DNA from: Curtobacterium sp. 9128
Lineage (GTDB): Bacteria > Actinomycetota > Actinomycetes > Actinomycetales > Microbacteriaceae
Direction: 5' to 3'
DNA: 64,000 bases
NCBI RefSeq assembly: GCF_900086645.1
Contig: NZ_LT576451.1
Coordinates: 2,604,001-2,668,000, forward strand
Positions within the stretch are counted from its first letter, which is position 1. Each line of letters begins with the position of its first letter. The translations under genes and the position numbers were made by a program. The notes under the pieces were generated by a model. That model was given only the letters and a program-made list of their open reading frames with translations. It searched no databases and was not told the DNA's origin. Below are positions 49,301-59,767 of the stretch, one piece after another.

Positions 49301-50945
49301 GCGGCGGGTTCGTCACCTGGGCGAACTGCTGGGTGAAGTAGTCGAAGAGGAGCCGCGGGCGCTGGGACAGCACGGCGATCGGCGTGTCGGAGCCCATCGC
49401 GCCGAGCGGTTCCGCTCCCGCCTGCGCCATCGGACGCAGCAGGATCCGGACCTCTTCCTCGGTGTACCCGAAGGCGCGCTGTCGACGCGTGACGGAGGCA
49501 GGGGTGTGCACGATGTGCTCCCGCTCGGGCAGGTCGCGGAGGTTGATCCGGCCGGCCTCCAGCCACTCGCCCCACGGCCCGGAGGACGCCAGGCCCTGCT
49601 TGACCTCATCGTCCTCGATGATCCGACCGGCCTCGGTGTCGACGAGGAACATCCGGCCCGGGCGCAGACGGCCCTTGCGGACGACCTTCGACGCGGGGAC
49701 GTCGATCACGCCGGTCTCCGACCCCATCACGATGAGGCCGTCGTCGGTGACCAGGAACCGGCCGGGACGCAGGCCGTTGCGGTCGAGCGTGGCGCCGACG
49801 AGCGAGCCGTCGGTGAACGTGATCGCGGCGGGGCCGTCCCACGGCTCCATGAGCATCGAGTGGTACTCGTAGAACGCCCGGAGCTCCGGGTCCATGTCGG
49901 CCTGGTTCTCCCACGCTTCGGGGACCATCATCGACACCGCGTGCGGGAGCGTCCGCCCGGTCAGGGTGAGCAGCTCGAGGGTCTCGTCGAAGGACGCGGA
50001 GTCGCTCGCGCCGGGGCTGACGATCGGCAGCAGCGGCGCCATGTCGCCGAGCAGCTCGCTCTCGAGCTGCGACTGGCGGGCGCGCATCCAGTTGCGGTTG
50101 CCGCGGACGGTGTTGATCTCACCGTTGTGCGCCAGCGTGCGGAACGGTTGGGCGAGCGGCCACGACGGGAACGTGTTCGTGGAGTACCGGGAGTGCACGA
50201 TCGCGAGCTTCGACGCAAAGCGCTCGTCACTGAGGTCCGGGTAGAACGGCTCGAGCTGGAGCGTCGTGACCATGCCCTTGTAGACCATGGTCCGGCTCGA
50301 CAGGGACATGAAGTAGACCTCCTGCTCGCGCTCGACGCGCTTGCGGAGACGGAAGGTCTGGCGGTCGAGGGCGATGCCGCTCCAGGCGGCGCCCTGCTCG
50401 TCGTGCCGCTCGGACGCCACGAACAGCTGCTCGAATGCCGGCATCGCGGCACGTGCGAGCGTCCCGAGGACGTCCGGACGCACCGGGACCACACGCCAGC
50501 CGAGGACCCGGAGGCCCTCCTCGGCAGCGTACGACTCGACGGCGGCCTTCACCGCGGCACGGTCGGCGTCGTCCACGGGCAGGTAGGCGGTGCCGACCGC
50601 GTACTCGCCCGCGGCGGGCAGCTCGAACGGCGCCTCGTCGCGGAAGAACGCGTCGGGCACCTGGCAGAGGATGCCGGCGCCGTCACCGGTGCCGGCGTCC
50701 GAACCGACGGCACCGCGGTGCTCGAGGTTGCGGAGCGCACCGAGCGCGGCGTCCACGATGTCGTGTCCCGGCGTCCCGCGGAGCGTCGCGACCATCGCCA
50801 GGCCGCACGCGTCCTTCTCGTTGGCGGGGTCGTACATCCCCGTCGCGTCCGGGATCGCGGAGAACCGCCGGTGCGCAGGCAGGAGCGCCGTGGCCCGGCC
50901 CGTTGCGGCCGGACGAGACGTGGACTGTGGTGGCAGGAGCGCCAT
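46320..50945 (-). CDS. gltB: Glutamate synthase large subunit
   Basis: Amidotransferase and synthase subunit of glutamate synthase. It has 1541 residues. The class-II glutaminase domain begins at Cys47 ([10 protein letters not shown]), so residues 1-46 are probably a removed propeptide. The central domain and FMN-binding synthase domain follow ([30 protein letters not shown], a GLAETQQTL region), and the 3Fe-4S motif [13 protein letters not shown] is present. The C-terminal beta-helix domain is complete (GGTAYVRG). ATG start. Its 224-base leader contains a 16-bp tandem duplication. Confidence 0.97.
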   Translation of the reverse strand: MALLPPQSTSRPAATGRATALLPAHRRFSAIPDATGMYDPANEKDACGLAMVATLRGTPGHDIVDAALGALRNLEHRGAVGSDAGTGDGAGILCQVPDAFFRDEAPFELPAAGEYAVGTAYLPVDDADRAAVKAAVESYAAEEGLRVLGWRVVPVRPDVLGTLARAAMPAFEQLFVASERHDEQGAAWSGIALDRQTFRLRKRVEREQEVYFMSLSSRTMVYKGMVTTLQLEPFYPDLSDERFASKLAIVHSRYSTNTFPSWPLAQPFRTLAHNGEINTVRGNRNWMRARQSQLESELLGDMAPLLPIVSPGASDSASFDETLELLTLTGRTLPHAVSMMVPEAWENQADMDPELRAFYEYHSMLMEPWDGPAAITFTDGSLVGATLDRNGLRPGRFLVTDDGLIVMGSETGVIDVPASKVVRKGRLRPGRMFLVDTEAGRIIEDDEVKQGLASSGPWGEWLEAGRINLRDLPEREHIVHTPASVTRRQRAFGYTEEEVRILLRPMAQAGAEPLGAMGSDTPIAVLSQRPRLLFDYFTQQFAQVTNPPLDSIREQVITSMGMGLGPERNLLDAGPEHAKQIVLDFPVIDNDQLAKVQHFETASGRHLTVTIRGLYRVDAGEQAMEQRIQAVCDEVDEAIESGKQFIVLSDRDGNAESAPIPSLLLLAAVHHHLIRTEQRMKVGLIVEAGDVREVHHVATLIGYGASAINPYLAMETCENLVRQGMISGITPEQAVKNVIKALGKGVLKIMSKMGISTVSSYAGAQAFEAVGLSQEFVDKYFTGTSSILGGVDIDVIAKENAERHGQAYPQDGAVLAHERLQTGGEYQWRREGPPHLFNPDTVFRLQHATRARRYDIFKEYSSTVDDQSEELMTLRGLFRFKHGERKPVSLEEVESIESIVKRFNTGAMSYGSISKEAHETLAIAMNRLGGRSNTGEGGEDVDRLLDPERRSAIKQVASGRFGVTSMYLTHATDIQLKMAQGAKPGEGGQLPPQKVYPWVARTRHATAGVGLISPPPHHDIYSIEDLKQLIFDVKRANPSARVHVKLVSQSGIGAVAAGVTKALADVVLVSGHDGGTGASPLNSLKHAGTPWEIGLAETQQTLMLNGMRDRVVVQVDGQMKTGRDVVVAALLGAEEYGFATAPLVVEGCILMRVCHLDTCPVGVATQNPELRKRFSGKPEFVVNFFEFIAQEVRELLAELGFRSLDEAIGHTDVLDVDRAVEHWKASGLDLEPVLKGPEFQAEEPRRHHREQDHELEQHFDVQLIQKASDVLEHGGSVTLDLPIRNTERAVGTMLGHEVTLRHGENGLPAGSIDVTLRGSAGQSLGAFMPSGITLRLIGDSNDYVGKGLSGGDIVVRPAESSGFEPSENVIAGNVIGYGATQGSMFIRGIVGERFLVRNSGATAVVEGVGDHALEYMTGGLALILGETGRNLGAGMSGGTAYVRGLRTEHVNQDSLGSGELRLEELDSADVEIVTDLLERHAAETGSTVAADLLASGDLSEFVKVLPRDYAAVLETRKQAVDEGLDPDGDVVWNRIMEVTGG

Positions 50946-51103
50946 GGGGAACCGTCCTCACGAGGAAGTGGAACAGGGACAGCGGTGGCCCGGCGGTGCG
51001 TGCCGCCCGTTTGGGCGGGACTGGTGCCCGTGCACGACGTCAGCGAGTTGCCCTGCGGCGTGCGGAGGTGTTCTGGCCCGCTTGTGGTGGACCTGTTGCT
51101 GTG

Positions 51104-51135
51104 GTGGTGCGCGGGTTGTGTGGTGCGCGGTTTGT
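51104..51135. repeat. 16-bp tandem duplication upstream of gltB
   Basis: GTGGTGCGCGGGTTGT (51104-51119) is followed by GTGGTGCGCGGTTTGT (51120-51135), one base different. It is 159 bases upstream of the gltB start in an otherwise gene-free spacer, a possible regulator-binding pair. Confidence 0.5.
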
Positions 51136-51169
51136 GTGTCGCACTGAGCGGGTCGCTGCAGCGGACCCC

Positions 51170-52162
51170 TCAGGAACGGTCGGCTGCTGTGGCGACCGGT
51201 TCGGAGTCGGCGGCGAGGGGTGCGTCGTCCCCGTGCTCCGAGTAGGTGTCGTCCGAGTCTACATCCGAGTTCGCACGGGGCCCGCGACCGGGCATGTAGG
51301 GGCTCGGCTCCTTGCCGGTGTGCCGCTTCGACTGGATCCAGAAGATGATGAGGCCCAGCAGGATCGCCGCGAACGAGGCCCACACGTTCGTCCGGATGCC
51401 GAAGAAGGTCTCGGAGGTGTCGACGCGGATCGACTCGAGGAACGACCGGCCGAGGCCGTACCAGATCAGGTACAGGGCGAGCACGCGGCCCCACTGGAGG
51501 CTGAACTTGCGGTCGATCAGGATGATCACGACGAAGCCCAGGACGTTCCAGATGATCTCGTAGAGGAAGGTCGGGTGGAACAGCGTGCCCTCCGGCAGCC
51601 CCGTCGGGTAGGCCGCGTTGGACGACTCGATCTGCAGACCCCACGGCAGGCTGGTCGGCATGCCGAACAGCTCGTGGTTGAAGTAGTTGCCGAGCCGGCC
51701 GAACGCCTGTGCGAGCAGCATCGCGGGCGCGACGGCGTCGAGGAAGGCCGTGAACCGGAGCCCCACCTGGCGGCATCCGATGTAGGCACCGACCGACCCG
51801 AGGATGAGCGCCCCGAAGATCGCGAGGCCGCCTTCCCAGATGTAGAGGAAGGACAGCGGGTCGCGCCCGGGACCGAAGTAGTCGCTGACGTGGGTGAACA
51901 CGTGGAACAGGCGCCCGCCGATGATGCCGGCCGGCACCGCCCAGATCGCGATGTCGATGATGATCCAGCGCTCCACGCCGCGGGCGTTGAGCCGTCGGTT
52001 CGTGACGACGACGGCGGCGACGATGCCGAGCAGGATGCAGATCGCGTACGCGTGGATCCGGAAGTCGAGGGGCAGCGACCACCCGAACGCGTCGCGCAGC
52101 CAAGCGGTCAGATCGAAGTACTGCCAGGCGGTGCTGGGGCTCGGGATGCTCAGGAGGGGCAT
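51170..52162 (-). CDS. lgt: Prolipoprotein diacylglyceryl transferase
   Basis: Integral membrane enzyme that attaches diacylglycerol to the lipobox cysteine of exported prolipoproteins. It has 330 residues and seven membrane segments. The Lgt signature RLGNYFNHELFGMPT follows the third to fourth segment; FRIHAYAICILLG near the N-terminus carries the conserved His-Ala-Tyr, and GRVLALYLIWYGLGRSFLESIR closes the core. An acidic cytoplasmic tail of about 50 residues is added. ATG start with AGGAGGGG directly upstream. It lies between gltB and the trp genes, the usual actinobacterial location. Confidence 0.96.
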   Translation of the reverse strand: MPLLSIPSPSTAWQYFDLTAWLRDAFGWSLPLDFRIHAYAICILLGIVAAVVVTNRRLNARGVERWIIIDIAIWAVPAGIIGGRLFHVFTHVSDYFGPGRDPLSFLYIWEGGLAIFGALILGSVGAYIGCRQVGLRFTAFLDAVAPAMLLAQAFGRLGNYFNHELFGMPTSLPWGLQIESSNAAYPTGLPEGTLFHPTFLYEIIWNVLGFVVIILIDRKFSLQWGRVLALYLIWYGLGRSFLESIRVDTSETFFGIRTNVWASFAAILLGLIIFWIQSKRHTGKEPSPYMPGRGPRANSDVDSDDTYSEHGDDAPLAADSEPVATAADRS

Positions 52163-52290
52163 GGAGGTGCTGTCGCCTTTCGGTGTGCGCCGCGGGCGTC
52201 GCAGTCGCGACGATCCCGGATCACTGTAGCGCGGGTGGCACGGTGGTCAGGACCCGGCGGCGGCTGTCTGTGGAAACCGTGATGCGGGTG

Positions 52291-52346
52291 GACGGGAGGC
52301 CCGGCGGACGTGAGCCGATCGGCTGACGTCCGCCGGGCCTCCCGTC
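52291..52346 (-). terminator. trpA terminator, very long GGGAGGC-type hairpin
   Basis: Arms 52291-52311 and 52326-52346 are exact complements beginning GACGGGAGGC. The 14 bases between them contain AGCCGATCGGCT, which is itself palindromic, so the whole forms a stem with one internal G-G mismatch. It starts 7 bases after the trpA stop. Confidence 0.75.
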
Positions 52347-52353
52347 CCGGTTC

Positions 52354-53154
52354 TCAGCGGCGCTGCGCGCCCGCTGTCAGCTCCGCAGCGCGCTGGCCGG
52401 CACCGGTGACACCGAGGTCGGCGAGGGCACGGACGAAGGCCGAGCCGACGATCGCACCGTCGGCGTAGTCGAGGACCTCGGCGACCTGGTCGGCCGTCGA
52501 GATGCCGAGCCCGACACACGTCCGGTCGACGCCGGCGTCGCGGAGCCGGGACACGACGGTGCGTGCCGCGGCGTCGACGCCGACGCGCGCGCCGGTGACC
52601 CCCATGGTCGAGACGGCGTAGACGAACCCGCGGCTCGACTCGACAGCCTGGCGCATGCGCGCATCGGTCGACGACGGTGCGGCGAGGAACACCCGGTCGA
52701 GTCCGGTCCGCTCGGACGCGGTGAGCCACTCGGTGGCCTCGTCCGGGATGAGGTCAGGGGTGATGAGCCCAGCGGCGCCGGCGGCCACGAGGTCGTCCGC
52801 GAACCGGTCCACGCCGTAGCGGAGCACCGGGTTCCAGTACGTCATGACGAGCACCGGGATGCCGGCGCGCTCGGTGATCTCGTGCACGGCGTCGAAGACC
52901 TGCGCCACGCGGAACCCGTTCGCGAGCGACTCCTCGGCCGCGCGCTGGATGACCGGGCCGTCCATCACCGGGTCCGAGTACGGCAGGCCGAGCTCGATGA
53001 CGTCCACGCCGTTCTCGGCGAGGGCGACGGCGGCGTCGATGCTCGTCTTCACGTCCGGGAACCCGGCGGGCAGGTACCCGACCACGGCTCCGGCGCGGTC
53101 CGCGTTCGCCTGGTCGATCGTCGTCGCGACCGTGTTCGTGTTCGTCGTGCTCAC
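52354..53154 (-). CDS. trpA: Tryptophan synthase alpha chain
   Basis: Cleaves indole-3-glycerol phosphate to indole, which is channelled to TrpB. It has 266 residues from the GTG at 53154, chosen because it overlaps the trpB stop by 4 bases and gives the normal length; a longer open frame lies inside trp[10 protein letters not shown], catalytic Glu in [18 protein letters not shown], active-site Asp in TPDLIPDEA, and the C-terminal [10 protein letters not shown] and GAIVGSAFV phosphate loop are present. Last gene of the trp block, followed by a long hairpin. Confidence 0.97.
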   Translation of the reverse strand: MSTTNTNTVATTIDQANADRAGAVVGYLPAGFPDVKTSIDAAVALAENGVDVIELGLPYSDPVMDGPVIQRAAEESLANGFRVAQVFDAVHEITERAGIPVLVMTYWNPVLRYGVDRFADDLVAAGAAGLITPDLIPDEATEWLTASERTGLDRVFLAAPSSTDARMRQAVESSRGFVYAVSTMGVTGARVGVDAAARTVVSRLRDAGVDRTCVGLGISTADQVAEVLDYADGAIVGSAFVRALADLGVTGAGQRAAELTAGAQRR

Positions 53155-54365
53155 AGCTGCACCGCGTTCTCGTCGAGGATGCCGAAGTACCGGCTGGCCG
53201 ATGCGACGTCCTTGTCGCCGCGGCCGGACAGGTTCACCAGGACGACACCCTCCGGGCCGAGCTCCTTGCCGAGCTTGATCGCCCCCGCGAGCGCGTGCGA
53301 CGACTCGATCGCCGGGATGATGCCCTCGGTGCGGCTGAGCAGCCGGAAGGCCTCCATCGCCTCGTCGTCCGTGATCGGCTCGTACCGCGCACGGCCGATC
53401 GACGCCAAGTACGCGTGCTCCGGGCCGACGCTCGGGTAGTCGAGGCCGGCGGAGATGCTGTGGCTCTCGATGGTCTGGCCGTCCTCGTCCTGCATGAGGT
53501 ACGACTTCGTCCCCTGCAGCACGCCCTCGCGGCCCAGGGTGATGCTGGCAGCGTGCCGACCGGTCTCGACGCCGTCGCCACCGGCCTCGAAGCCGTGCAG
53601 GCGGACCGACTCGTCGTCGAGGAACGCCTCGAAGATCCCCATCGCGTTCGATCCGCCACCGACGCACGCGGCGACGGCGTCGGGCAGGCGGCCGACCAGG
53701 TCGAGCACCTGCTGGCGTGCCTCGACACCGATCACCTTGTGGAACTCGCGCACCATCTCGGGGAACGGGTGCGGACCCGCGACCGTGCCGAGCAGGTAGT
53801 GCGTCGAGTCGACGTTCGCCACCCAGTCGCGGAGCGCGTCGTTGATCGCGTCCTTCAGCGTCTTCGATCCGGTCTCGACCGGGATGACCTCGGCGCCGAG
53901 GAGTCGCATGCGGGCGACGTTGAGCGCCTGCCGGTCGGTGTCGACCGCGCCCATGTACACGACGCAGTCCATGCCGAAGAGCGCGGCAGCCGTCGCCGTG
54001 GCGACACCGTGCTGACCAGCGCCGGTCTCGGCGATCAGGCGCGTCTTGCCGAGCCGCTTCGCGACGAGGGCCTGGCCGAGGACGTTGTTGATCTTGTGCG
54101 AACCGGTGTGGTTGAGGTCCTCGCGCTTGAGGATCACCCGGGCGCCGCCTGCGTGCTTCGCGAACCGCGGCACCTCGGTGATGATCGACGGGCGTCCGGT
54201 GTAGTCGCGCTGCAGGGCGTCGAGCTCCTCGTGGAAGGCCGGGTCCGCCCAGGCCTCGCGGAAGGCGGCTTCGAGTTCGTCGAGGGCCAGCACGAGGGAT
54301 TCGGGGACGAAGCGTCCGCCGAAGTCGCCGAAGTACGGGCCGTGGAGGTCACGGAGTGAGGTCAC
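53151..54365 (-). CDS. trpB: Tryptophan synthase beta chain
   Basis: Pyridoxal-phosphate enzyme condensing indole with serine to tryptophan. It has 404 residues. The PLP Lys is Lys91 in [22 protein letters not shown] is the conserved substrate loop, and [12 protein letters not shown] the phosphate-binding glycine loop. GTG start at 54365, 44 bases after the trpC stop, with GGAG upstream. Coupled to trpA by a GTGA overlap. Confidence 0.97.
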   Translation of the reverse strand: MTSLRDLHGPYFGDFGGRFVPESLVLALDELEAAFREAWADPAFHEELDALQRDYTGRPSIITEVPRFAKHAGGARVILKREDLNHTGSHKINNVLGQALVAKRLGKTRLIAETGAGQHGVATATAAALFGMDCVVYMGAVDTDRQALNVARMRLLGAEVIPVETGSKTLKDAINDALRDWVANVDSTHYLLGTVAGPHPFPEMVREFHKVIGVEARQQVLDLVGRLPDAVAACVGGGSNAMGIFEAFLDDESVRLHGFEAGGDGVETGRHAASITLGREGVLQGTKSYLMQDEDGQTIESHSISAGLDYPSVGPEHAYLASIGRARYEPITDDEAMEAFRLLSRTEGIIPAIESSHALAGAIKLGKELGPEGVVLVNLSGRGDKDVASASRYFGILDENAVQL

Positions 54366-54409
54366 GATGGTGCTCCCGGAACGTGTCCGGCACCTGGCCG
54401 GACGAAGGG

Positions 54410-55192
54410 TCAGGCGTCGATGAACGACGCGAGTGCAGCAGCGGGGTCGGCGCCCGTCACGAGCGCCTCCCCCACCAGGACGACGTCGGCACCCGCAGCG
54501 CGGTAGTGGGCGACGTCGGCGGGACCGGCGACGGCGGACTCGGCGACACGGACGACCCCGTCCGGGATCGCGCCGGCGAGGGAGCCGAACAGGTCACGGT
54601 CCAGCGAGAAGTCCGTCAGGTCGCGGGCGTTCACCCCGAGGATGCGCGCACCGGCGTCGAGACCGCGCGCGACCTCGTCGGCGGAGTGGGCCTCCACCAG
54701 GACACGCATGCCGAGCTGCTCCGCGAGGTCGTGGAGCTCGACCAGCTGCTGCTGCTCGAGGGCCGCGACGATGAGCAGCACGATGTCCGCTCCGGAGGCA
54801 CGGGCCTCGATCACCTGGTACGGATCGGCGATGAAGTCCTTGCGCAGGACCGGCACCGAGACGCGTGCCTTGACGGCTTCGAGGTCGGCCAGGCTGCCGA
54901 GGAACTTCCGCCCCTCGGTCAGGACGCTGATCGCCGAGGCACCGCCACGCTCGTACTCGGCGGCGAGGGCAGCCGGGTCGGCGATGGGCGCCATCGAACC
55001 GCGCGACGGGCTCGCGCGCTTGACCTCGGCGAGGACCTTCACGCGGTCGCCCGGTGCGAGGAAGTCGAGCGCGTCGAGCGGCGACGCGACCCGGTCGAGG
55101 TCGCGTTCGACGTCCGAGTACGGACGGTCGGCGCGACGGGCCGCGGCGTCCTCGAGCGCGCCCGCGACGAGGGTCTCGAGCACGTTCGGCAT
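54410..55192 (-). CDS. trpC: Indole-3-glycerol phosphate synthase
   Basis: Closes the indole ring from carboxyphenylaminodeoxyribulose phosphate, the step before TrpAB. It has 260 residues, TIM-barrel. [15 protein letters not shown] holds the catalytic Lys and Glu, VLRKDFI the second Lys, and [15 protein letters not shown] the third set of substrate contacts. trpD and trpF are not in this window, so the pathway is split across the genome. ATG start, 7 bases after the small membrane-protein gene. Confidence 0.96.
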   Translation of the reverse strand: MPNVLETLVAGALEDAAARRADRPYSDVERDLDRVASPLDALDFLAPGDRVKVLAEVKRASPSRGSMAPIADPAALAAEYERGGASAISVLTEGRKFLGSLADLEAVKARVSVPVLRKDFIADPYQVIEARASGADIVLLIVAALEQQQLVELHDLAEQLGMRVLVEAHSADEVARGLDAGARILGVNARDLTDFSLDRDLFGSLAGAIPDGVVRVAESAVAGPADVAHYRAAGADVVLVGEALVTGADPAAALASFIDA

Positions 55193-55199
55193 CGTGGAC

Positions 55200-55439
55200 C
55201 TACTCGTTGTGGTGCTTGGAGACGTACTTCGGACCGTTGACGCCGTAGCCGGCCTTGCCCATCGCCCATCCGACGATGATGCCGACGACGAGCAGTCCCG
55301 CGGAGGCCCAGACCCCCCACACGATGCTGAACCAGAAGCAGATCGTGCCGATCGCGAACGCCACCAGCATGATGATGACGGACGTCCAGGCTGCCGGCGA
55401 GTGGCCTTCGCCGAGTTCTGCGGGCTCAGTGGTGCTCAC
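55200..55439 (-). CDS. Small membrane protein, HGxxPAAW-like (DUF6704)
   Basis: 79-residue protein with two hydrophobic segments (about 19-36 and 40-58) preceded by GEGHSPAAWTSV, the HGxxPAAW-type motif typical of a family located in actinobacterial trp operons. Function unknown. Its GTG start lies 14 bases inside the gene for the preceding membrane protein and its stop is 7 bases before trpC, so it is clearly part of the operon. Confidence 0.85.
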   Translation of the reverse strand: MSTTEPAELGEGHSPAAWTSVIIMLVAFAIGTICFWFSIVWGVWASAGLLVVGIIVGWAMGKAGYGVNGPKYVSKHHNE

Positions 55440-56136
55440 GGTGCTCCTCGTGGTCGGTGGCGCCGTCGGTCGAGCGGCGCGGTTCCCAGCCTACCGTGTC
55501 GGCGGCGTCCGTCCCGTCGCTCGGCGCAGTGCCGGACGTCGCGTCGACGGAGGTCGGGTCGACGCCTGCGCTCAGGTCGTCCCAGTCGACGACCGCGTCC
55601 CGTTCCACGGGCGCGGCCTTCGGCGTCGCGGTCGGCGTCGCGGCGTACTTCCGGCTCGGCCCCGGCCACGACCGCTGCACGACCAGGACCACCACGCCGA
55701 GCAAGACCGCGAGGACTCCCCCGACGATGCCGACGACGGGCCACGCGGAGACGTCGACGCTCGTGACGACCCGGCGGACCGCTGACAGGTCGCTCACGCC
55801 GGCGACCTCACCGATGGCCCCCCTCGCGGCGGCGACCGGATCGGCCAGCGCGTTGATGCCGGCGACGACGATCGCGACGCCGAGCAGGACCTCGATCACC
55901 GCGAGGACGACCCGGACGACGCGTCCGGCGATCGTCATGGCCAGGAACAGTGCGAGCGACGCGATCGCGAGCGCGGTGTACTGCGGCACCGCCTTCGAGC
56001 CGTCGGCGTCCACGGTGGTGGTCACGGCCGAGGCGGCGTCGAGGTGCACCGTGAACCAGGTCTGGGTCCACGAGAGCATCACGATGCCGGCGACGGCCAA
56101 CCCGATGACGACGACGAGCGGACGGGAGCGCTTCAC
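55426..56136 (-). CDS. Trp biosynthesis-associated membrane protein
   Basis: 236-residue membrane protein of the actinobacterial family encoded next to trpE and trpC. Four hydrophobic segments (about 7-25, 52-72, 78-96, 131-152) are followed by a long acidic, His-rich cytoplasmic or external tail ending DHEEHREHH. The first segment carries LSWTQTWFTV, a family signature. Molecular role unknown; tryptophan transport or export has been proposed for such genes only by context. The GTG start overlaps the trpE stop by 4 bases. Confidence 0.85.
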   Translation of the reverse strand: MKRSRPLVVVIGLAVAGIVMLSWTQTWFTVHLDAASAVTTTVDADGSKAVPQYTALAIASLALFLAMTIAGRVVRVVLAVIEVLLGVAIVVAGINALADPVAAARGAIGEVAGVSDLSAVRRVVTSVDVSAWPVVGIVGGVLAVLLGVVVLVVQRSWPGPSRKYAATPTATPKAAPVERDAVVDWDDLSAGVDPTSVDATSGTAPSDGTDAADTVGWEPRRSTDGATDHEEHREHH

Positions 56137-57680
56137 GAGCGGACCTCCCGCATCTTGTTGGCGGTCGCGACGGCTCGGAGCGGGGCCGCTGCCTTGTTGA
56201 CGGCCTCGGTGTGCTCGGTCTCGGGGTCGGAGTCGGCGACGAGCCCCGCTCCCGCCTGCACCCGCGCGACGCCGTCCTGGATCAGCGCGGTGCGGATCGC
56301 GATGGCCAGGTCCGCGTCACCGGCGAAGTCGAAGTACCCGACGACCCCCGCGTACGCACCGCGCTTGGCCGGTTCGAGCTCGTCGATGATCTCGAGCGCG
56401 CGCGGCTTCGGCGCACCGGACAGCGTGCCGGCCGGGAACGTCGCACGGAACACGTCGATCGCCGACGCCTCCGGACGGACGGAGCCCTCCACGCTCGACA
56501 CCAGGTGCATGATGTGGCTGAAGCGCTCCACGGTCATGAACTCGGTGACGGCGACGGTGCCCGGTTCGCAGACCTTCTGCAGGTCGTTGCGGGAGAGGTC
56601 GACGAGCATCAGGTGCTCCGCGCGCTCCTTCGGGTCCTCGAGCAGGTCCTCGCCGAAGCGCACGTCCTCTTCCGGGGTGGCGCCCCTCGGACGGGACCCG
56701 GCGATCGGGTGCGTGATGGCCCGGCCGCCCTGTACCTTCACCAGCGCTTCCGGCGAGGCGCCGACGATCCAGAACGGCTTGCCCACGGTGTCCTCCATCG
56801 ACAGGAAGTACATGTACGGGCTGGGGTTCAGCGTCCGGAGCACCCGGTAGACGTCGAGCGGCTCTGCCGTGACGTCGTGGTCGAACCGCTGCGAGATGAC
56901 GACCTGGAACACGTCGCCGTCACGGATGAAGTCCTTCGACCGGGTCACCGCTGCCATGTACTCGTCCGGCGTCGACCGGTGCCTGGGCGTCGGCTCGGCG
57001 ATGTCGAACGCCTCGGCCACGGTCGCCGCCGTCGGCTGGACCAGGTCGGCCTGCATCCGGTCGAGGCGCTCCTGCGCCGCGGCCCAGAGCACGTCGGCGT
57101 CGTCGGTGCCGTCGTTGAGCGCGCTCGCGACCAGCAGGACGAGTCCGGTGCGGTGGTCGAGCGCCGCGAGCTCGGAGACGAAGGCGAGCGACTGGCCCGG
57201 GACGTCGAAGTCGGCCTGCGGGACGTTCGGCAGGTGCTCGAGCTGCCGGACGGCCTCCCAGCCGATGAACCCGACCGTGCCGCCGACGAGCGGCGGCGTG
57301 CCGGGGACGCGCGGGGTCGCCCAACGCTCGTGGAGCCGTGCGAGCACGTCGAGCGGCGCACCGTCGAGGGATCCCACGGCGCGTTCGGCGCTCATCCCGG
57401 TGTCGATCCACGCCGCACGGTCGCCGTCCTGGGTCAGGACGCCGAAGCTCCGCACGCCGACGAACGACCACCGCGACCACAGGCCGCCCTGGCCGGCCGA
57501 CTCGAGCAGGAACGACCCGGGACGGCCGTCCGCGAGCTTCCGGTAGACACCGACCGGCGTCTCGCTGTCGCCGTAGAGCGCGCGCACCACGGGGACGACG
57601 CGGTGGCCGTCCGCCACCAGGCCGTCGAACTCCGGACGGGAGGTCGTGTGCGGCTGCTCGGCGAGCGTCGCGGTGGTCAT
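56133..57680 (-). CDS. trpE: Anthranilate synthase component I
   Basis: Converts chorismate to anthranilate with ammonia from a glutaminase subunit, which is not encoded here. It has 515 residues. The tryptophan feedback site LLES is at 58-61 in the N-terminal domain. The chorismate-binding domain contains SRNDLQKVCEPGTVAV, FRATFPAGTLSGAPKPRALEIIDELEP and GYFDFAGDADLAIAIRTA. The ATG at 57680 has a strong GGAGGAG site and overlaps the hisI stop by 4 bases, joining the his and trp genes in one reading chain. Confidence 0.97.
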   Translation of the reverse strand: MTTATLAEQPHTTSRPEFDGLVADGHRVVPVVRALYGDSETPVGVYRKLADGRPGSFLLESAGQGGLWSRWSFVGVRSFGVLTQDGDRAAWIDTGMSAERAVGSLDGAPLDVLARLHERWATPRVPGTPPLVGGTVGFIGWEAVRQLEHLPNVPQADFDVPGQSLAFVSELAALDHRTGLVLLVASALNDGTDDADVLWAAAQERLDRMQADLVQPTAATVAEAFDIAEPTPRHRSTPDEYMAAVTRSKDFIRDGDVFQVVISQRFDHDVTAEPLDVYRVLRTLNPSPYMYFLSMEDTVGKPFWIVGASPEALVKVQGGRAITHPIAGSRPRGATPEEDVRFGEDLLEDPKERAEHLMLVDLSRNDLQKVCEPGTVAVTEFMTVERFSHIMHLVSSVEGSVRPEASAIDVFRATFPAGTLSGAPKPRALEIIDELEPAKRGAYAGVVGYFDFAGDADLAIAIRTALIQDGVARVQAGAGLVADSDPETEHTEAVNKAAAPLRAVATANKMREVRS

Positions 57681-58075
57681 CGGGTCTCCTCCACTGCCGT
57701 GGTCACCGGAGCGGACGCCGTCACCGGCTCCAGGGGGTCGACGTCGAAGCATCGGTGCGCACCGGTGTGGCATGCGGCACCGACCTGCTGCACCGTGACG
57801 AGGAGCGTGTCGGCGTCGCAGTCGAACGCCGCCGCCCGGACGTACTGGGCGTGACCGGAGGTGTCGCCCTTGCGCCAGTACTCCTGCCGCGAGCGGGACC
57901 AGAAGGTCACCCGCCCCTCGGTTAGGGTGCGGCGGAGGGCTTCCCGGTCCATGTAGCCGAGCATGAGGACGTCCTTGCTGGATTCCTCTTGCACGACTGC
58001 CGGGAGCAGCCCGTCCGCACCGAAGCGTGCGCGGTCGAGGACCGCGTCCGTGCTGGTGCTGGTGCTGTCGGTCAT
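57677..58075 (-). CDS. hisI: Phosphoribosyl-AMP cyclohydrolase
   Basis: Third step of histidine synthesis, opening the adenine ring of PR-AMP with zinc. It has 132 residues. The motifs MLGYMDREALRRTL, VTFWSRSRQEYWRKGDTSGHAQYV, and the zinc cysteines DCDADTLLV and CHTGAHRCF are complete. HisE, often fused to it in other bacteria, is a separate gene 1.7 kb away. ATG start 7 bases after the hisF stop. Confidence 0.96.
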   Translation of the reverse strand: MTDSTSTSTDAVLDRARFGADGLLPAVVQEESSKDVLMLGYMDREALRRTLTEGRVTFWSRSRQEYWRKGDTSGHAQYVRAAAFDCDADTLLVTVQQVGAACHTGAHRCFDVDPLEPVTASAPVTTAVEETR

Positions 58076-58082
58076 GAGGCTC

Positions 58083-58880
58083 CTAGCGTACGGCGTGCCC
58101 GGTCCCCCGCAGCGCGTCCTTGACGTCCCCGATGGTCATCTCCCCGCGGTGGAACACACTCGCGGCGAGGACCGCGTCCGCGCCGGCGTCGACGGCCGGG
58201 GCGAAGTGGTCGAGGCTGCCGGCACCGCCGGAGGCGATCACGGGGACCGACGACACCGCACGGACCGCGGCGGTCAGCTCGAGGTCGAACCCGTTCTTCG
58301 TGCCATCGGCGTCGATCGAGTTGACGAGCAGCTCTCCCGCGCCCCGCTCGACGGCTTCCCGCGCCCAGGCGATCGCGTCGAGGTCCGACTCGGTGCGGCC
58401 GCCGTGGGTCGTCACGACGAACCCGGAGGGCATCCGGTCCGACCGCTTCACGTCGAGCGACAGGACGACGGCCTGCGCGCCGAACCGGTCCGCGATCTCG
58501 CCGACGAGGTCGGGCCGGGCGATCGCGGCGCTGTTCACGCCGATCTTGTCCGCGCCGCACTGCTGGAGTCGTGACACGTCGTCGACGCTCCGGACGCCAC
58601 CGCCGACCGTGAGCGGGATGAAGACCTGCTCGGCGGTGCGCGTGACGGTCTCGTACATCGTGGACCGGTTCTCGACGGTCGCGCCGACGTCCAGGAACGT
58701 CAGCTCGTCCGCACCCTGCTCGTAGTAGCGCGCCGCGAGCTCGACGGGGTCGCCGGCGTCCTGCAGGTCGAGGAAGTTCACGCCCTTCACGACGCGTCCA
58801 CCGGACACGTCGAGGCAGAGGATCACGCGGACCGCGACCCCGCCGCGAGTGCCGCCCACGGCTCCGGTCGCCGTGGTCAC
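58083..58880 (-). CDS. hisF: Imidazole glycerol phosphate synthase cyclase subunit
   Basis: TIM-barrel cyclase that with HisH makes imidazole-glycerol phosphate and AICAR. It has 265 residues with the GTG at 58880, which overlaps the hisG stop by 4 bases. [20 protein letters not shown] contains the first catalytic Asp (CLDV), and the second Asp is in [19 protein letters not shown] [16 protein letters not shown]. The first about 14 residues ([12 protein letters not shown]) are a weakly conserved extension, so an internal GTG (58838) is a possible alternative start. hisH and hisA are not in the window. Confidence 0.95.
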   Translation of the reverse strand: MTTATGAVGGTRGGVAVRVILCLDVSGGRVVKGVNFLDLQDAGDPVELAARYYEQGADELTFLDVGATVENRSTMYETVTRTAEQVFIPLTVGGGVRSVDDVSRLQQCGADKIGVNSAAIARPDLVGEIADRFGAQAVVLSLDVKRSDRMPSGFVVTTHGGRTESDLDAIAWAREAVERGAGELLVNSIDADGTKNGFDLELTAAVRAVSSVPVIASGGAGSLDHFAPAVDAGADAVLAASVFHRGEMTIGDVKDALRGTGHAVR

Positions 58881-59716
58881 AGTCGTGCCGCGTGGATCGG
58901 GCTGACCAGGATGGCGCGGGCGCCGAGGTCGTAGAGGGCGTCCATGATCAGGTTCGCGTCGTCGCGCGGGATCATCACGCGGACGGCAGCCCAGTCGCGT
59001 CCGTGCAGCGGCGAGACCGTCGGCGATTCGATGCCGGACGCGATCGCCGTCGCCTGCTCGAGCAGTTCGGTGGGGATGTCGTAGTCGAGCATCACGTAGC
59101 CGCGGGCGACGAGGACGCCCTGCAGCCGGCGGCGGAGCACGTCGATGCCCGCGATCGTCTCGTCGGTGGTGATGAGGAGCGCGGTCGACTCGAGGATCAC
59201 CGGCCCGAAGATCTCGAGCCCGGCCTGCCGGAGGGTGCTGCCCGTCGAGACGACGTCCGCGACGGCGTCGGCCACACCGAGGCGCACGGCGCTCTCCACG
59301 GCACCGTCCAGCTTGACGAGCGTCGCGGTGACGCCGTGCTTCGCGAGGAACTCCCCGACGAGTCCCGGGTAGCTGGTGGCGACCCGGACGCCGTCGAGGT
59401 CCTGCAGGGCCGTGAACCGACCGGGCGTACCGGCGAAGCGGAACGTGGAGTCGGCGAAGCCGAGCGCATCGACCTCGTGCGCGGTCGACCCGGAGTCGAG
59501 GAGCAGGTCGCGGCCGGTGATCCCGACGTCGAGCGCGCCGGACCCGACGTACGTGGCGATGTCCCGCGGGCGCAGGAAGAAGAACTCCACCCCGTTGCGG
59601 TCGTCGACGAGGTGGAGCGCCTTCGGGTCACGGCGACCGGCGTACCCGGCCTCCCGCAGCATCTCGGAGGCGGTCTCGGAGAGTGAGCCCTTGTTGGGCA
59701 CGGCGATGCGGAGCAT
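58877..59716 (-). CDS. hisG: ATP phosphoribosyltransferase, long form
   Basis: First and feedback-controlled step of histidine synthesis: joins ATP and PRPP. It has 279 residues including the C-terminal regulatory ACT-like domain, so it is the long hexameric form that works without His[15 protein letters not shown], the PRPP site [17 protein letters not shown], and the regulatory segment [30 protein letters not shown] are present. ATG start 51 bases behind hisE. Confidence 0.96.
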   Translation of the reverse strand: MLRIAVPNKGSLSETASEMLREAGYAGRRDPKALHLVDDRNGVEFFFLRPRDIATYVGSGALDVGITGRDLLLDSGSTAHEVDALGFADSTFRFAGTPGRFTALQDLDGVRVATSYPGLVGEFLAKHGVTATLVKLDGAVESAVRLGVADAVADVVSTGSTLRQAGLEIFGPVILESTALLITTDETIAGIDVLRRRLQGVLVARGYVMLDYDIPTELLEQATAIASGIESPTVSPLHGRDWAAVRVMIPRDDANLIMDALYDLGARAILVSPIHAARL

Positions 59717-59767
59717 CAGGGGGTCTGCTTTCTGGTGGAGGTCTGGTGACGATTCTGGAGGCGAGGC

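Noticed and set aside
46287..51245. A 1652-codon open frame opposite gltB
   Set aside because: Antisense shadow of gltB; no recognisable motif, and gltB is complete and conserved on the other strand.
52354..53667. A longer TrpA with 170 extra N-terminal residues
   Set aside because: The extension lies inside trpB in another frame; the GTG at 53154 gives the normal 266-residue protein.
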